Assembly (NCBI GenBank): GCA_023390775.1
Contig: JAEWCF010000078.1
Location: forward strand, 1 to 34,036
DNA from: Bacteroidota bacterium
Lineage (GTDB): Bacteria; Bacteroidota; Bacteroidia; Flavobacteriales; Flavobacteriaceae
DNA length: 34,036 nucleotides
Direction: 5' to 3'
Every line of letters starts with the position of its first letter. The stretch's first letter is position 1. This document shows positions 24,299 through 31,799 of this stretch, in pieces. The notes below the pieces were generated by a model. The model saw nothing but the letters and a program-made list of their open reading frames with translations, made no database searches and was not told the DNA's origin. The position numbers were made by a program, and so were the translations under genes.

Positions 24299-25624
24299 CT
24301 AGCGGTTGTTCCGGGCCGGGGCCGCTCCGGAAAGAAAGAGGCAATACAGCACCGTAAAGAAAATCACCCCGCGCTGCCTCCATAAAAATGATTCGGTCAA
24401 AAATAAACTTATCATAAGAACTGCAAAAGAAATATGCGCAAAATCTTTGGAAACAAAGGCTTTTTTAAGATTTAGGACGAGCATCGCCACCAGTATCGCA
24501 AACCCGAAAATCCCCAGTTCGGCGAACGCCTGGACATATTGGTTGTGAAAGTTGCTTTTGTTGTAGCCGAAGTCGCCGTCGTTTCCCTGGTAGAGGTTGT
24601 CTTCGCGCGTCTTTTCGGCAATTTTACCATAGCTCGCATTAAGGCCGAAGCCGGTAAGAAAAGTGCCGTCGGAACCCATCATCTCGCAAAAAATCCTGAA
24701 CTGATACACCCGGAACGCGGCGCCCGGAAAAAAGTGGTTGGGCTCAAACCTTTCCTGGTTCCAAGCCTGGCTAATGCTGACGTTATACACTTTGTCGTTG
24801 CCACGGCTGAGTTCGGTGTTTACGGTGTTGTCGCGAAGCATCGAATTGACCTCGACGGCAAACCGCTCACGGACCTGCGGAACTGCCACCAACACCGATG
24901 CCGCAACCCCCATCGTCACGCCGATCCAAACCAGCGCCTTTTTACGGGGAAGCCTCATTGAAAATGCCCGCCATGCCAGCAAAAGACCAAACACCACGAT
25001 GACGTTCTTGCTGGACAACAGCAGGATCAGCAGGGCGAGCAACCACATGGCCGGGCGCACCCATAAGGGTTTGTTTTCCCTCTCCTGAAGTATGAAAAAG
25101 GCCACGGCGGCAAACACCGAAACATGGATCGCGTTCAGGTCAAGGGTGACGAGTTCGTGGTAAAAAAAGACGTTGGGATTTCCCGTCAGCACAAAACGCA
25201 CCAGTGCCGACATCAGCCAGTACACCGCATACAACGACATGGCGGCCGCGAATGACTGCAATACCTGGCGCCGTTCACGATCATCGAACGGGGGCGCGAG
25301 CATAAAAATGACGGGGATAAGCAGAAGCGGCAATTCCTTGACGATGGCCAATGAGGTCGCATCGGAATCGATTGTCCATAAAAGCGAAATCGCCATCAGT
25401 AGCCAAAGCGCTACGGGCAGGAAAAATCCCCAGTTAAATCTAAACTGAAGTTTTTTGTAATGCAGAACGGTTGCCAGGACCAGCAAGGCCAGCGAAAAGC
25501 TTCCCGCCGCATAACCCAGCGGAATCGTCACCAATACCAAAAGCACGAAAATCCCCAGCGGGTGCGGGTTACTTTGCCAGATTTTCGAGATGGCACCGCT
25601 CAAGGAGCGCAAGGTATTCGCCAT
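24299..25624 (-). CDS. O-antigen ligase/polymerase family membrane protein
   Basis: The protein is 441 residues with about 10-12 predicted membrane helices and a larger periplasmic loop at roughly 250-350 (SMLRDNTVNTELSRGND, NHFFPGAAFRVYQF, then NASYGKIAEKT and NFHNQYVQAFAELGIFGF). The His in FHNQYVQ before a Gly-Ile-Phe-Gly turn is the usual Wzy_C/WaaL motif. Such proteins join lipid-linked glycan to lipid A core, polymerise O units or glycosylate proteins; the three cannot be separated by sequence. The ATG at 25624 lies inside the upstream glycosyltransferase, a 56-base overlap, and no better start follows soon after. Confidence 0.85.
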   Translation of the reverse strand: MANTLRSLSGAISKIWQSNPHPLGIFVLLVLVTIPLGYAAGSFSLALLVLATVLHYKKLQFRFNWGFFLPVALWLLMAISLLWTIDSDATSLAIVKELPLLLIPVIFMLAPPFDDRERRQVLQSFAAAMSLYAVYWLMSALVRFVLTGNPNVFFYHELVTLDLNAIHVSVFAAVAFFILQERENKPLWVRPAMWLLALLILLLSSKNVIVVFGLLLAWRAFSMRLPRKKALVWIGVTMGVAASVLVAVPQVRERFAVEVNSMLRDNTVNTELSRGNDKVYNVSISQAWNQERFEPNHFFPGAAFRVYQFRIFCEMMGSDGTFLTGFGLNASYGKIAEKTREDNLYQGNDGDFGYNKSNFHNQYVQAFAELGIFGFAILVAMLVLNLKKAFVSKDFAHISFAVLMISLFLTESFLWRQRGVIFFTVLYCLFLSGAAPARNNR

Positions 25625-26672
25625 TGATTTTGTCCCAGTTGAAATCGTTCACGATCGCCTCGTAGTTTGCGGCGACCATCGGCAAGTTATCACTTTTTTT
25701 GACAGACGACAGCAGCTTTTTCACATCGGCGGGGCCCGAAAAATAAAACGCATTGCCGCCGAGGATGCCCTTGTTGAAATCGTTGTCGTGCGCCGCGACA
25801 AGCGCCTGCGAACCCATGGCCTCGAGAAGCGAAGGGTTGGTGCCGCCCACCGAATGACCGTGAAAATACAGGTTTGAGTAATACCGAAGGCTGTTGAGAT
25901 GCTCCAAATTGTAAAGCGGGCCGATGAAACGGATGTGGGGATGCGCCTTGTATTTCGCGGTCAGGTAATCGCCGTACTTGGTCGTGTGCTTCCCGATGAC
26001 CAGGATCGTCCGTTTTTCAGGGCTTGCCGCAACGCCCTCGAGGACCATGTCCAGGTTGTTTTCAGGCTCGAAACGCGCCATGATCATATTGTAGTCATAT
26101 TGCGACACGCCGTATTTGGCGGGAATCTCGGGATTGGGCTCGTTGAAGGGGTGCGCGCCGTAAGCAATGTAGGTCGAATCCTTGCCGTAGCGCTTTTTCA
26201 GGAATTTCTGGATTCCAAGCGAGTCCGACACCAGGCAATCGCTGCTCATGGCGGCAAGCCTTTCGGCAAACTTCAAAAATTGACGCACGGGACGCGAATA
26301 CTTGGTGCGCTTCCACTCGAGCCCGTCCATGTTGGTGACGATGCAGGGTTTTTTCGGCAGCAGGAAAAACCAGATCGAATTGCTGGTATAACCCAATTGC
26401 AGGATGATGTCGAAATTGCGCTTCCGGGAATCCATGATGCAGTTGTAATCATAGATGAACTGCCCGAATGTCCCCAGCTTGTGTTCGGGATCGTTGCAAT
26501 GGATAATGTTGACGCCGTTGAACGTCTTTTCCTGATAGGGATGGTCGTGCGAATTGTAGACATAGACCTCGTGGCCCTTTTGAACAAGGTAAACCGAAAA
26601 AAATTCGGCGAATTGCTCAAAACCGCCGTAATGGTTGGGGACGCCGCGGGTTCCGAGGATGGCGATTTTCAT
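25569..26672 (-). CDS. Glycosyltransferase with DUF1972 N-terminus (rhamnosyltransferase-like)
   Basis: The protein is 367 residues. It begins MKIAILGTRGVPNHYGGFEQFAE, the hallmark of the DUF1972 domain found at the N-terminus of GT4 rhamnosyltransferase-like proteins. The donor domain includes YNMIMARFEPENNLDMVLEGV (about 201-221), IGKHTTKYG and GHSVGGTNPSLLEAMGSQALVAAHDNDFNKGIL (about 280-312), with the Glu of LLEAMG in the usual sugar-nucleotide site. The sugar it moves is not certain. The ATG at 26672 is preferred over a start seven codons upstream because the family starts at this Met. It follows the next glycosyltransferase by 42 bases. Confidence 0.9.
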   Translation of the reverse strand: MKIAILGTRGVPNHYGGFEQFAEFFSVYLVQKGHEVYVYNSHDHPYQEKTFNGVNIIHCNDPEHKLGTFGQFIYDYNCIMDSRKRNFDIILQLGYTSNSIWFFLLPKKPCIVTNMDGLEWKRTKYSRPVRQFLKFAERLAAMSSDCLVSDSLGIQKFLKKRYGKDSTYIAYGAHPFNEPNPEIPAKYGVSQYDYNMIMARFEPENNLDMVLEGVAASPEKRTILVIGKHTTKYGDYLTAKYKAHPHIRFIGPLYNLEHLNSLRYYSNLYFHGHSVGGTNPSLLEAMGSQALVAAHDNDFNKGILGGNAFYFSGPADVKKLLSSVKKSDNLPMVAANYEAIVNDFNWDKINGEYLALLERCHLENLAK

Positions 26673-26690
26673 AGGCTTGTCTAATGCCCG

Positions 26691-26698
26691 CAAAAATA
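26691..26698 (-). promoter_or_regulatory. Possible internal -7 element
   Basis: On the minus strand TATTTTTG (matches TAnnTTTG) lies 18 bases before the DUF1972 glycosyltransferase start, in the only sizeable gap of this part of the operon. No properly spaced TTG is visible. Confidence 0.25.
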
Positions 26699-26714
26699 GC
26701 TTTTTTGGGCAAAC

Positions 26715-27890
26715 CTAACGCCCGCCGGCCGTGATTTCCTCAAAGACCGCCTCGAACTGCTCCACGTGGTTCCGAAGCGAGAAAACGGTGGATGCCCGCT
26801 CCTTGCCTGCCTGTCCAAAACGTGTGCGCATCTGCGGATCGTCCAAAAGTTTCCGCAGTGCCGATGCCAGTGCATCGTCATTTCCGGGTTCGAAGAGAAA
26901 ACCGGTTTGCCCGTCCAGGACGATTTCGGTCAATCCTCCATGATTGGCCGCAACAACCGGTTTGCCCGCGAGCATCGCCTCGATGGCCACCATGCCGAAA
27001 GGTTCGGGTTCGGTGGAAGGGACTACGGCGATGTCCAGCGCATCCCAAAACTTCCAGATGTCCTGCCTAAAGGGAATAATGGTCACGCGTTCTGTAAGGC
27101 CGAGCTTTTGGATGTTGGATTTGAGATCGTCCACAAAAAAATCCTGGTTGGGCGGCGCGGACCCGAGGTAAACCAGTTTGGCATCGGGATAATCGCTGGC
27201 AATCCTGGCGAAGGCCCTGAGCAGGAGCGGTTGCCCCTTCCAGCTGTTGATGCGGCCCACGAGCCCAATGACGGGCTGATCGTCGGCGTTGAAAAATTCC
27301 CTTCGGACCGAGGCGATTTCCTCAGCAGTATGGATCGGTTTTTCAGCCGGATCGAGGCCGTTCCAGATAAAATCAGATTTTTTTGCGATTGCCGGTTCTC
27401 CATCTGCCCAAAAATTCATCGTCTCGCGTGAATCATAAATCACCTTGTCGTTGGCCTTTCGGGACAAAAGGAACTTGAATCCCCTGTTGAAAAGCGCCGG
27501 CCTGGCGATGATTTCCTGCACGTGCCACAAATGCCGAATCTTTCTTTTCGATGCCCACATAAATCCGATGAGCGCCGCCAGCGTATGCGAATAGACCAGG
27601 CTGAAATTGTGCTCCCGGTGAAGCGCGTCCAGCATGTCCATTCCTTTTTTGTATTCGCCGGCAAACTTAGTCAGGTTTCCGGGGGTGAACATTTTTCGGT
27701 AGAGTTTGAGCACGGGCGCGATGACGACCTTGATCCCGTTCTTTTCGAATTCCACCTTGAGCGGGCCTTCGAAGGGAAGGATGACGACGGGAAAATACTT
27801 GGTCTTGTCCATCTGCGAGATGAACATCAGGATGGTCTTGTCGGAACCGTAAAGTTCAGCCGACTGGTGTATGAACAATATGCTTTTCAT
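26715..27890 (-). CDS. Glycosyltransferase family 4
   Basis: The protein is 391 residues with a GT-B fold. The acceptor domain starts MKSILFIHQSAELYGSDKTIL. The donor domain opens with VIGLVGRINSWKGQPLLLRAFARI (about 208-231) and carries the E-x7-E motif EPEPFGMVAIEAMLAGKPVVAANHGGLTEIV (about 305-335), standard for retaining GT4 enzymes. It works on the cytoplasmic face, adding one sugar of the repeat unit; the sugar is unknown. The ATG overlaps the stop of the Wzy-like gene by four bases (27887-27890), indicating translational coupling. Confidence 0.9.
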   Translation of the reverse strand: MKSILFIHQSAELYGSDKTILMFISQMDKTKYFPVVILPFEGPLKVEFEKNGIKVVIAPVLKLYRKMFTPGNLTKFAGEYKKGMDMLDALHREHNFSLVYSHTLAALIGFMWASKRKIRHLWHVQEIIARPALFNRGFKFLLSRKANDKVIYDSRETMNFWADGEPAIAKKSDFIWNGLDPAEKPIHTAEEIASVRREFFNADDQPVIGLVGRINSWKGQPLLLRAFARIASDYPDAKLVYLGSAPPNQDFFVDDLKSNIQKLGLTERVTIIPFRQDIWKFWDALDIAVVPSTEPEPFGMVAIEAMLAGKPVVAANHGGLTEIVLDGQTGFLFEPGNDDALASALRKLLDDPQMRTRFGQAGKERASTVFSLRNHVEQFEAVFEEITAGGR

Positions 27891-29128
27891 GCGCGGAGCT
27901 TGTTGAGACGCTCGCGGTAGGCAAATAGGAAGCCCACCAGGAGGGTCTTGGTGTCAAAAAGATTGTAGAAACCCAGGAAAACCCAGTTTGAAATGATCAG
28001 GAAGAAACCCGTTCCATAGAGGAGCAGGTTGATTTCGGAAACGACAGGGTCGCGGCTGGGCCTCCTTTTCCAGAAAAATGCGATGGTCAGGAAATAAACA
28101 AATAGTCCCAGCAGGCCCGACTTTAGGAAAACGGTCATGAAGCCGTTGTGAAGAAACGGAATGTACCGCATCATGCTGGTCTGCAACCAGACCTCGCGTT
28201 TCAGGTCGATCTTGGATCCCAGGCCTTCGCCAAAAATGACGGCGGCCGTGCCCTTGTTGGAGACCTGCCGGATCGTCAGGATGTTTTCATACGAGCGGTA
28301 ATTGTCGTTGAAGTCGACCCAGTCCTCGGCGTTGACCTTGCTCTTGAAGGGCTCCATCGGCGCGACCTTGATCTTGTAAAAGAACGCCTCGAGCCCCTTT
28401 GCTCCCCGCCGTGGGTTCGCGTTGTAAATAATCGTATATCCTATAATGGATACCGCGACCACGCTCGCAATTACGGCCAGGGATTTTGTGGTCAGTCGCA
28501 GATAGCCTTTCATCGCCATGTACAGGATGGCGAACTGGATGAAATTGGTGCGGGCCAGGTACAGGAAGGCCGACACGCCGATGAGGGCCAGAAGGATTTT
28601 TGCTTTCTTTTTGGGAATATCGATGCCGAACCGATCCCTGAAAATCAGGAAAATAAGCGCGTAGATCTCGTAATCGCTGAAGTATCCGCCAAACTGCCGA
28701 AGGTCGTTGATATTGCGGACGTTCAGGAAAACGAAGGCGTGCAGGATGACCAGCAAATGCGCCACTGCGATGAATCCACCCACGTAGACCAGGGTGTTCA
28801 TCGGGTTCCTGAGATGCGGCTTGCAAATCTGGTAACCCGCGATCAGGCCCAATATCGGCTTGAGCAGGTAGGTGATGTCCTTGACAAAGTCATAGGTCTT
28901 GACATCGGCCTCCTTGAAAATCCCGACGAGTGTCGCAATCAGCAGGATCAGCGCAAAATACCCGACATATCCGAGGAACGTGAAAGAATATTTTCTGCGC
29001 AAAGTCACCAGGATCGCGAACGACCACAATGCAAACGTCGCCTCGTAAAAATTGATGTACGGAAGCCCGACGCAAAGCGCGAAAAGAACGGTATACCAGG
29101 TCTCTTTCCTGCTTTGGGCCTCTGCCAT
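27887..29128 (-). CDS. Wzy-like O-antigen polymerase
   Basis: The protein is 413 residues with about 10 membrane helices and a long periplasmic loop at roughly 240-310 (NANPRRGAKGLEAFFYKIK through YRSYENILTIRQVSNKGTAAVIFGEGLGS). The segment PFLHNGFMTVFLKSGLLGLFVYF (about 325-347) contains the HNGF-like motif and Gly-Leu-Leu-Gly turn typical of Wzy/O-antigen ligase proteins. The likely role is periplasmic polymerisation of flipped repeat units. It is the second such protein in the locus; with the one at 24299 it may divide polymerase and ligase roles. It overlaps the acyltransferase by one base (TAATG) and the GT4 gene by four. Confidence 0.82.
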   Translation of the reverse strand: MAEAQSRKETWYTVLFALCVGLPYINFYEATFALWSFAILVTLRRKYSFTFLGYVGYFALILLIATLVGIFKEADVKTYDFVKDITYLLKPILGLIAGYQICKPHLRNPMNTLVYVGGFIAVAHLLVILHAFVFLNVRNINDLRQFGGYFSDYEIYALIFLIFRDRFGIDIPKKKAKILLALIGVSAFLYLARTNFIQFAILYMAMKGYLRLTTKSLAVIASVVAVSIIGYTIIYNANPRRGAKGLEAFFYKIKVAPMEPFKSKVNAEDWVDFNDNYRSYENILTIRQVSNKGTAAVIFGEGLGSKIDLKREVWLQTSMMRYIPFLHNGFMTVFLKSGLLGLFVYFLTIAFFWKRRPSRDPVVSEINLLLYGTGFFLIISNWVFLGFYNLFDTKTLLVGFLFAYRERLNKLRA

Positions 29129-29805
29129 TAACCGATGGTTTTAAGGATTCTGGCCGGGACACCGCCAATGACCGAATGATCGGGAAAACTTCCGTTGACC
29201 ACGGCGCCGGCCGCAACCACACAATGGTTCCCAACCTCGCACCCGTCCAAAAAAGTCACCTTGGCGCCCACCCAGACATTGTTGCCGATCTTGATCCCTC
29301 GGTTGGTCACGCCCTGCTCGCGGATGAGTTTAGTGGTGTCGGCGAAATTGTGGTTTTCAGAATGGAAGCTCACGTACGAACCCATGATGACATCGTTGCC
29401 GATCTCGATCCCGCCGGGCGCGCCAAAATGGGTGAAATCGCCCACCGCCGAATGATGGCCCATCTTTAGACCCTTGCCAAAAGTAGCCAGGTGGCTCGTT
29501 GAAAGCAGGTTGGAATACGCTCCGATCTTGACACAATCGCCCAAAACGATGCGCTCGCTGGCATATCCGTCCAGGCGGGTGTGATGTTCGATGGTGACGT
29601 TTTTCCCGAAGGAAATGTTCCTGCGGTTGAGCAGCTGGCATGACGAGCCAAGATAAACCTTGTTGCCTGTTCGAAGCCATCCGCGCATAAGCATGATGAC
29701 CCTGCAGAAGATGGTCCGGTAGAGCAGGCTGGTGGGAATCCGCGGGTCAATCGTATAGGATTTCCCCGATTTGTGCAATATTTTTTGGATCAGCGCTCTG
29801 GTCAT
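29128..29805 (-). CDS. Hexapeptide-repeat acyltransferase (O-acetyltransferase-like)
   Basis: The protein is 225 residues. From about residue 50 the left-handed beta-helix pattern of hexapeptide repeats is clear (ISFGKNVTIEHHTRLDG, IVLGDCVKIGAYSNLLS, IEIGNDVIMGSYVSFHS, IKIGNNVWVGAKVTFLDG, CEVGNHCVVAAGAVV). The loop FHSENHNF (147-154) holds the likely catalytic histidine, as in maltose/galactoside acetyltransferase relatives such as WcaF. It would acetylate a sugar of the glycan using acetyl-CoA in the cytoplasm. It begins 34 bases after the flippase stop, a gap holding a promoter-like element, and overlaps the Wzy-like start by one base. Confidence 0.9.
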   Translation of the reverse strand: MTRALIQKILHKSGKSYTIDPRIPTSLLYRTIFCRVIMLMRGWLRTGNKVYLGSSCQLLNRRNISFGKNVTIEHHTRLDGYASERIVLGDCVKIGAYSNLLSTSHLATFGKGLKMGHHSAVGDFTHFGAPGGIEIGNDVIMGSYVSFHSENHNFADTTKLIREQGVTNRGIKIGNNVWVGAKVTFLDGCEVGNHCVVAAGAVVNGSFPDHSVIGGVPARILKTIG

Positions 29806-29826
29806 GGGTATCCGGACTCAACGGGC

Positions 29827-29857
29827 CAAAAATACCCAATTACTTTGACCATTCCAA
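29827..29857 (-). promoter_or_regulatory. Possible internal promoter before the acyltransferase gene
   Basis: On the minus strand TTG (29857-29855), 20 bases, then TATTTTTG (29834-29827) fits the Bacteroidota pattern. The upstream box lies in the last codons of the flippase gene. It could drive the distal half of the polysaccharide operon. Confidence 0.4.
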
Positions 29858-31105
29858 TAATTTGTCCTTTATCGCAAGGAAGAACAGTGCGATGGTGAGT
29901 GCTTCGGCGATAATGACCGCCCAAATGACGCCCTTGACGCCCTGGATCGGCAACAGCCAAAAAATCATCGCGATATTGGCCAACACCACAAACATGGTGA
30001 TTTGGGTGTAGCGTTTTTCGCGCCCCGCCGCCACGACGAGTTGCTTGAGCGGTACCGATACGCCCATGAGCAAAGGGATGAAAATGGCGATTTGGAGCAA
30101 CGGCGAAAGTTCGGCAATGTGGGCAGGGTCAAAATACCCGATAATGCAATCGGCAAATACCCATATGGCCAGCATTGCTACCGACAAAAACCCGAAGTTC
30201 CCGCCGTTGGCCACCAGCCAATACCGCACACCCCTGAAGGGCGACAGGTCGAGCAAATAACATACGCGGCTGAACACAAAATTGAAAAACAACAGGATGT
30301 ACGTCTTGAATACGACGATGACCTGGTCGATGACGCGGTATTGGCCCGCCATGGTATCGTTCCCCAGAAGCCCGATAATGACAATCGGCGAATACATTTG
30401 CGCCGACAGGAAGACCTGGGAATAGAAGATGGGAAATCCTTTGGAGATGTGGCTTCGGATTTCGGCAAACGTTATTCCGGAAAGAGAAAACCCATATTGC
30501 TTTTTGATGGCCCAGAAACTAAGCAGGTAGGCGATGATCATCCCAGTGCCCCAGATCAGGTTTGGAAGGATATAATCCTCGGGCCTGGAAACAAAGACAA
30601 ATATTCCTGCCAGGTAAATTATCTTGGAAACCACATTGGCAAAGGTGATCTGCGTAAAATTTTCAACGCCCTGCAAAAACCAGGAAGGATTTACGAGTTG
30701 GCCGGCCAGTACCGCTAAACTGAGTATAAAGAGCGTGGAATCTGACCTGAAATACGGCACCGTAAGGAAAATGAGCAGTGCAATCAAGGATACCGCGATG
30801 AAAAGTAAGAGCCGCGAAGCGTAGGTGACCGCGAACACCTTTTCCAGGGCAGCCCTGTCGTGCCGTGCGATCGAAACGTTCTTTACCCCGATGATATCGG
30901 CGCCATAGTCAACGAAAACGATCAGGAAAAACATCAGGGCCATCGCGAGCGACGCCTTCCCGTACCCCGAAATCCCGCAGACCTCAATAATGTAGGGCGC
31001 AACAATTACCGGCGTGACCAAATTGAAGAACTGCCCCACCCCGTAAACCCCGAAATTGCGGAGCTGGGCGTTGCTTTTCAAATAAAGGAGTCCGCGTTTG
31101 ATCAT
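29840..31105 (-). CDS. Wzx-type polysaccharide flippase
   Basis: The protein is 421 residues with about 12 membrane helices and little soluble sequence. The N-terminus (RNFGVYGVGQFFNLVTPVIVAPYIIEVCG) and the segment NPSWFLQGVENF (about 139-150) are typical of the RfbX/Wzx family, which moves undecaprenyl-linked repeat units to the periplasm. It is clearly distinct in length and N-terminus from the flippase at 1049-2524. Its start codon lies only 13 bases after the T-run of a terminator, leaving no room for a promoter in that space. Confidence 0.9.
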   Translation of the reverse strand: MIKRGLLYLKSNAQLRNFGVYGVGQFFNLVTPVIVAPYIIEVCGISGYGKASLAMALMFFLIVFVDYGADIIGVKNVSIARHDRAALEKVFAVTYASRLLLFIAVSLIALLIFLTVPYFRSDSTLFILSLAVLAGQLVNPSWFLQGVENFTQITFANVVSKIIYLAGIFVFVSRPEDYILPNLIWGTGMIIAYLLSFWAIKKQYGFSLSGITFAEIRSHISKGFPIFYSQVFLSAQMYSPIVIIGLLGNDTMAGQYRVIDQVIVVFKTYILLFFNFVFSRVCYLLDLSPFRGVRYWLVANGGNFGFLSVAMLAIWVFADCIIGYFDPAHIAELSPLLQIAIFIPLLMGVSVPLKQLVVAAGREKRYTQITMFVVLANIAMIFWLLPIQGVKGVIWAVIIAEALTIALFFLAIKDKLLEWSK

Positions 31106-31118
31106 AAATGGCTAAGAT

Positions 31119-31143
31119 AAAAAAAGCCGCAAAATGCGGCTTT
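31119..31143 (-). terminator. Rho-independent terminator after the lipoprotein gene
   Basis: On the minus strand AAAGCCGC and GCGGCTTT (31143-31136 and 31130-31123) form an 8-bp stem with a five-base loop, followed by seven T (31125-31119, partly in the stem). It begins 20 bases past the lipoprotein stop and ends 13 bases before the flippase start. Confidence 0.88.
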
Positions 31144-31163
31144 CCTGGTACAATTTATCGTCA

Positions 31164-31727
31164 CTATTTGTTGATCGTGGTGACTTGCTTAACCGCATCC
31201 ACCAAGGCCTGGTTGGGATAATAAAAAGGCGTGGAAGTCCCTTTCGGGTCTTTCAGGAACTTGATGGTTCCGGCCGCCTGGTCGATTTCGGTCTTGATGG
31301 AATCGTTGGGTAGAAAATACTTGAAAAAATCGGCTCCCGTAGCCTCAAATTTATTTCCGTAAAAAGTCATCCGCCATTTTTTGAGGACGATATCGCCCTG
31401 CTTGTCGCCTTTGTTGATGCCAAAATCGAAGCGCAAATGAGTGGGCGATGCGGCTTCGGGGAATTCAAAATAGAGCGTTTCCTCGGCACCAGCGCCTTTT
31501 ACGCCCCGCCATACGGCGCTCTCGCCTGTAAAGTTGATGCTGTTGTCCTCAGTATAATATACGGCCAGGTTATCCTCCTTTTGGGACACGACGTCAAACT
31601 CTACCGTAAAGTTTTCCTTAATGACTTCCTTTGGCGCTTCGGGGGTGGCGGTTTCGCTTGCCTCCTTATCCTTGCAGGCCGCTAGGCTTACAAGCGCAAA
31701 TGCAAAAATCAGCGATTTAATTTTCAT
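31164..31727 (-). CDS. Hypothetical lipoprotein
   Basis: The protein is 187 residues. A signal peptide ends in the lipobox SLAAC with Cys19, followed by a charged linker (KDKEASETATPEAPKEV). The mature part (about 38-187) looks beta-rich, with EETLYFEFPEAASPTHLRFDFGINKGDKQGDIVLKKWRMTFYGNKFEA resembling a carbohydrate-binding-like sandwich, but I recognise no family. The residues after Cys19 are Lys-Asp-Lys-Glu; a Lys then acidic residue may favour export to the outer membrane or surface in this phylum, which is uncertain. It lies between the GT39 and flippase genes and ends with its own terminator, so it may be expressed apart from the glycan genes downstream. Confidence 0.85.
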   Translation of the reverse strand: MKIKSLIFAFALVSLAACKDKEASETATPEAPKEVIKENFTVEFDVVSQKEDNLAVYYTEDNSINFTGESAVWRGVKGAGAEETLYFEFPEAASPTHLRFDFGINKGDKQGDIVLKKWRMTFYGNKFEATGADFFKYFLPNDSIKTEIDQAAGTIKFLKDPKGTSTPFYYPNQALVDAVKQVTTINK

Positions 31728-31799
31728 AAAAATGAATTGTTAAATTTGGGCGCTAAATTATATAAAAAAGCTTCACCGAAAAACGGCCTCCCGAATTTG
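31728..31799 (-). other. Short intergenic region upstream of the lipoprotein gene
   Basis: These 72 A+T-rich bases may hold the lipoprotein promoter. The best minus-strand candidate, TATAATTTAG near 31754-31763, is a poor match to TAnnTTTG. No terminator for the GT39 gene is visible. Confidence 0.3.

Noticed and set aside
26700..26716. Hairpin GGGC...GCCC at the end of the GT4 gene as a terminator
   Set aside because: The stem is four base pairs and is followed by A rather than T on the transcribed strand.
28148..29131. A 327-codon plus-strand reading antisense to the Wzy-like gene
   Set aside because: The translation is strongly charged with no membrane or domain pattern, whereas the opposite strand encodes a clear membrane protein with coupled neighbours.
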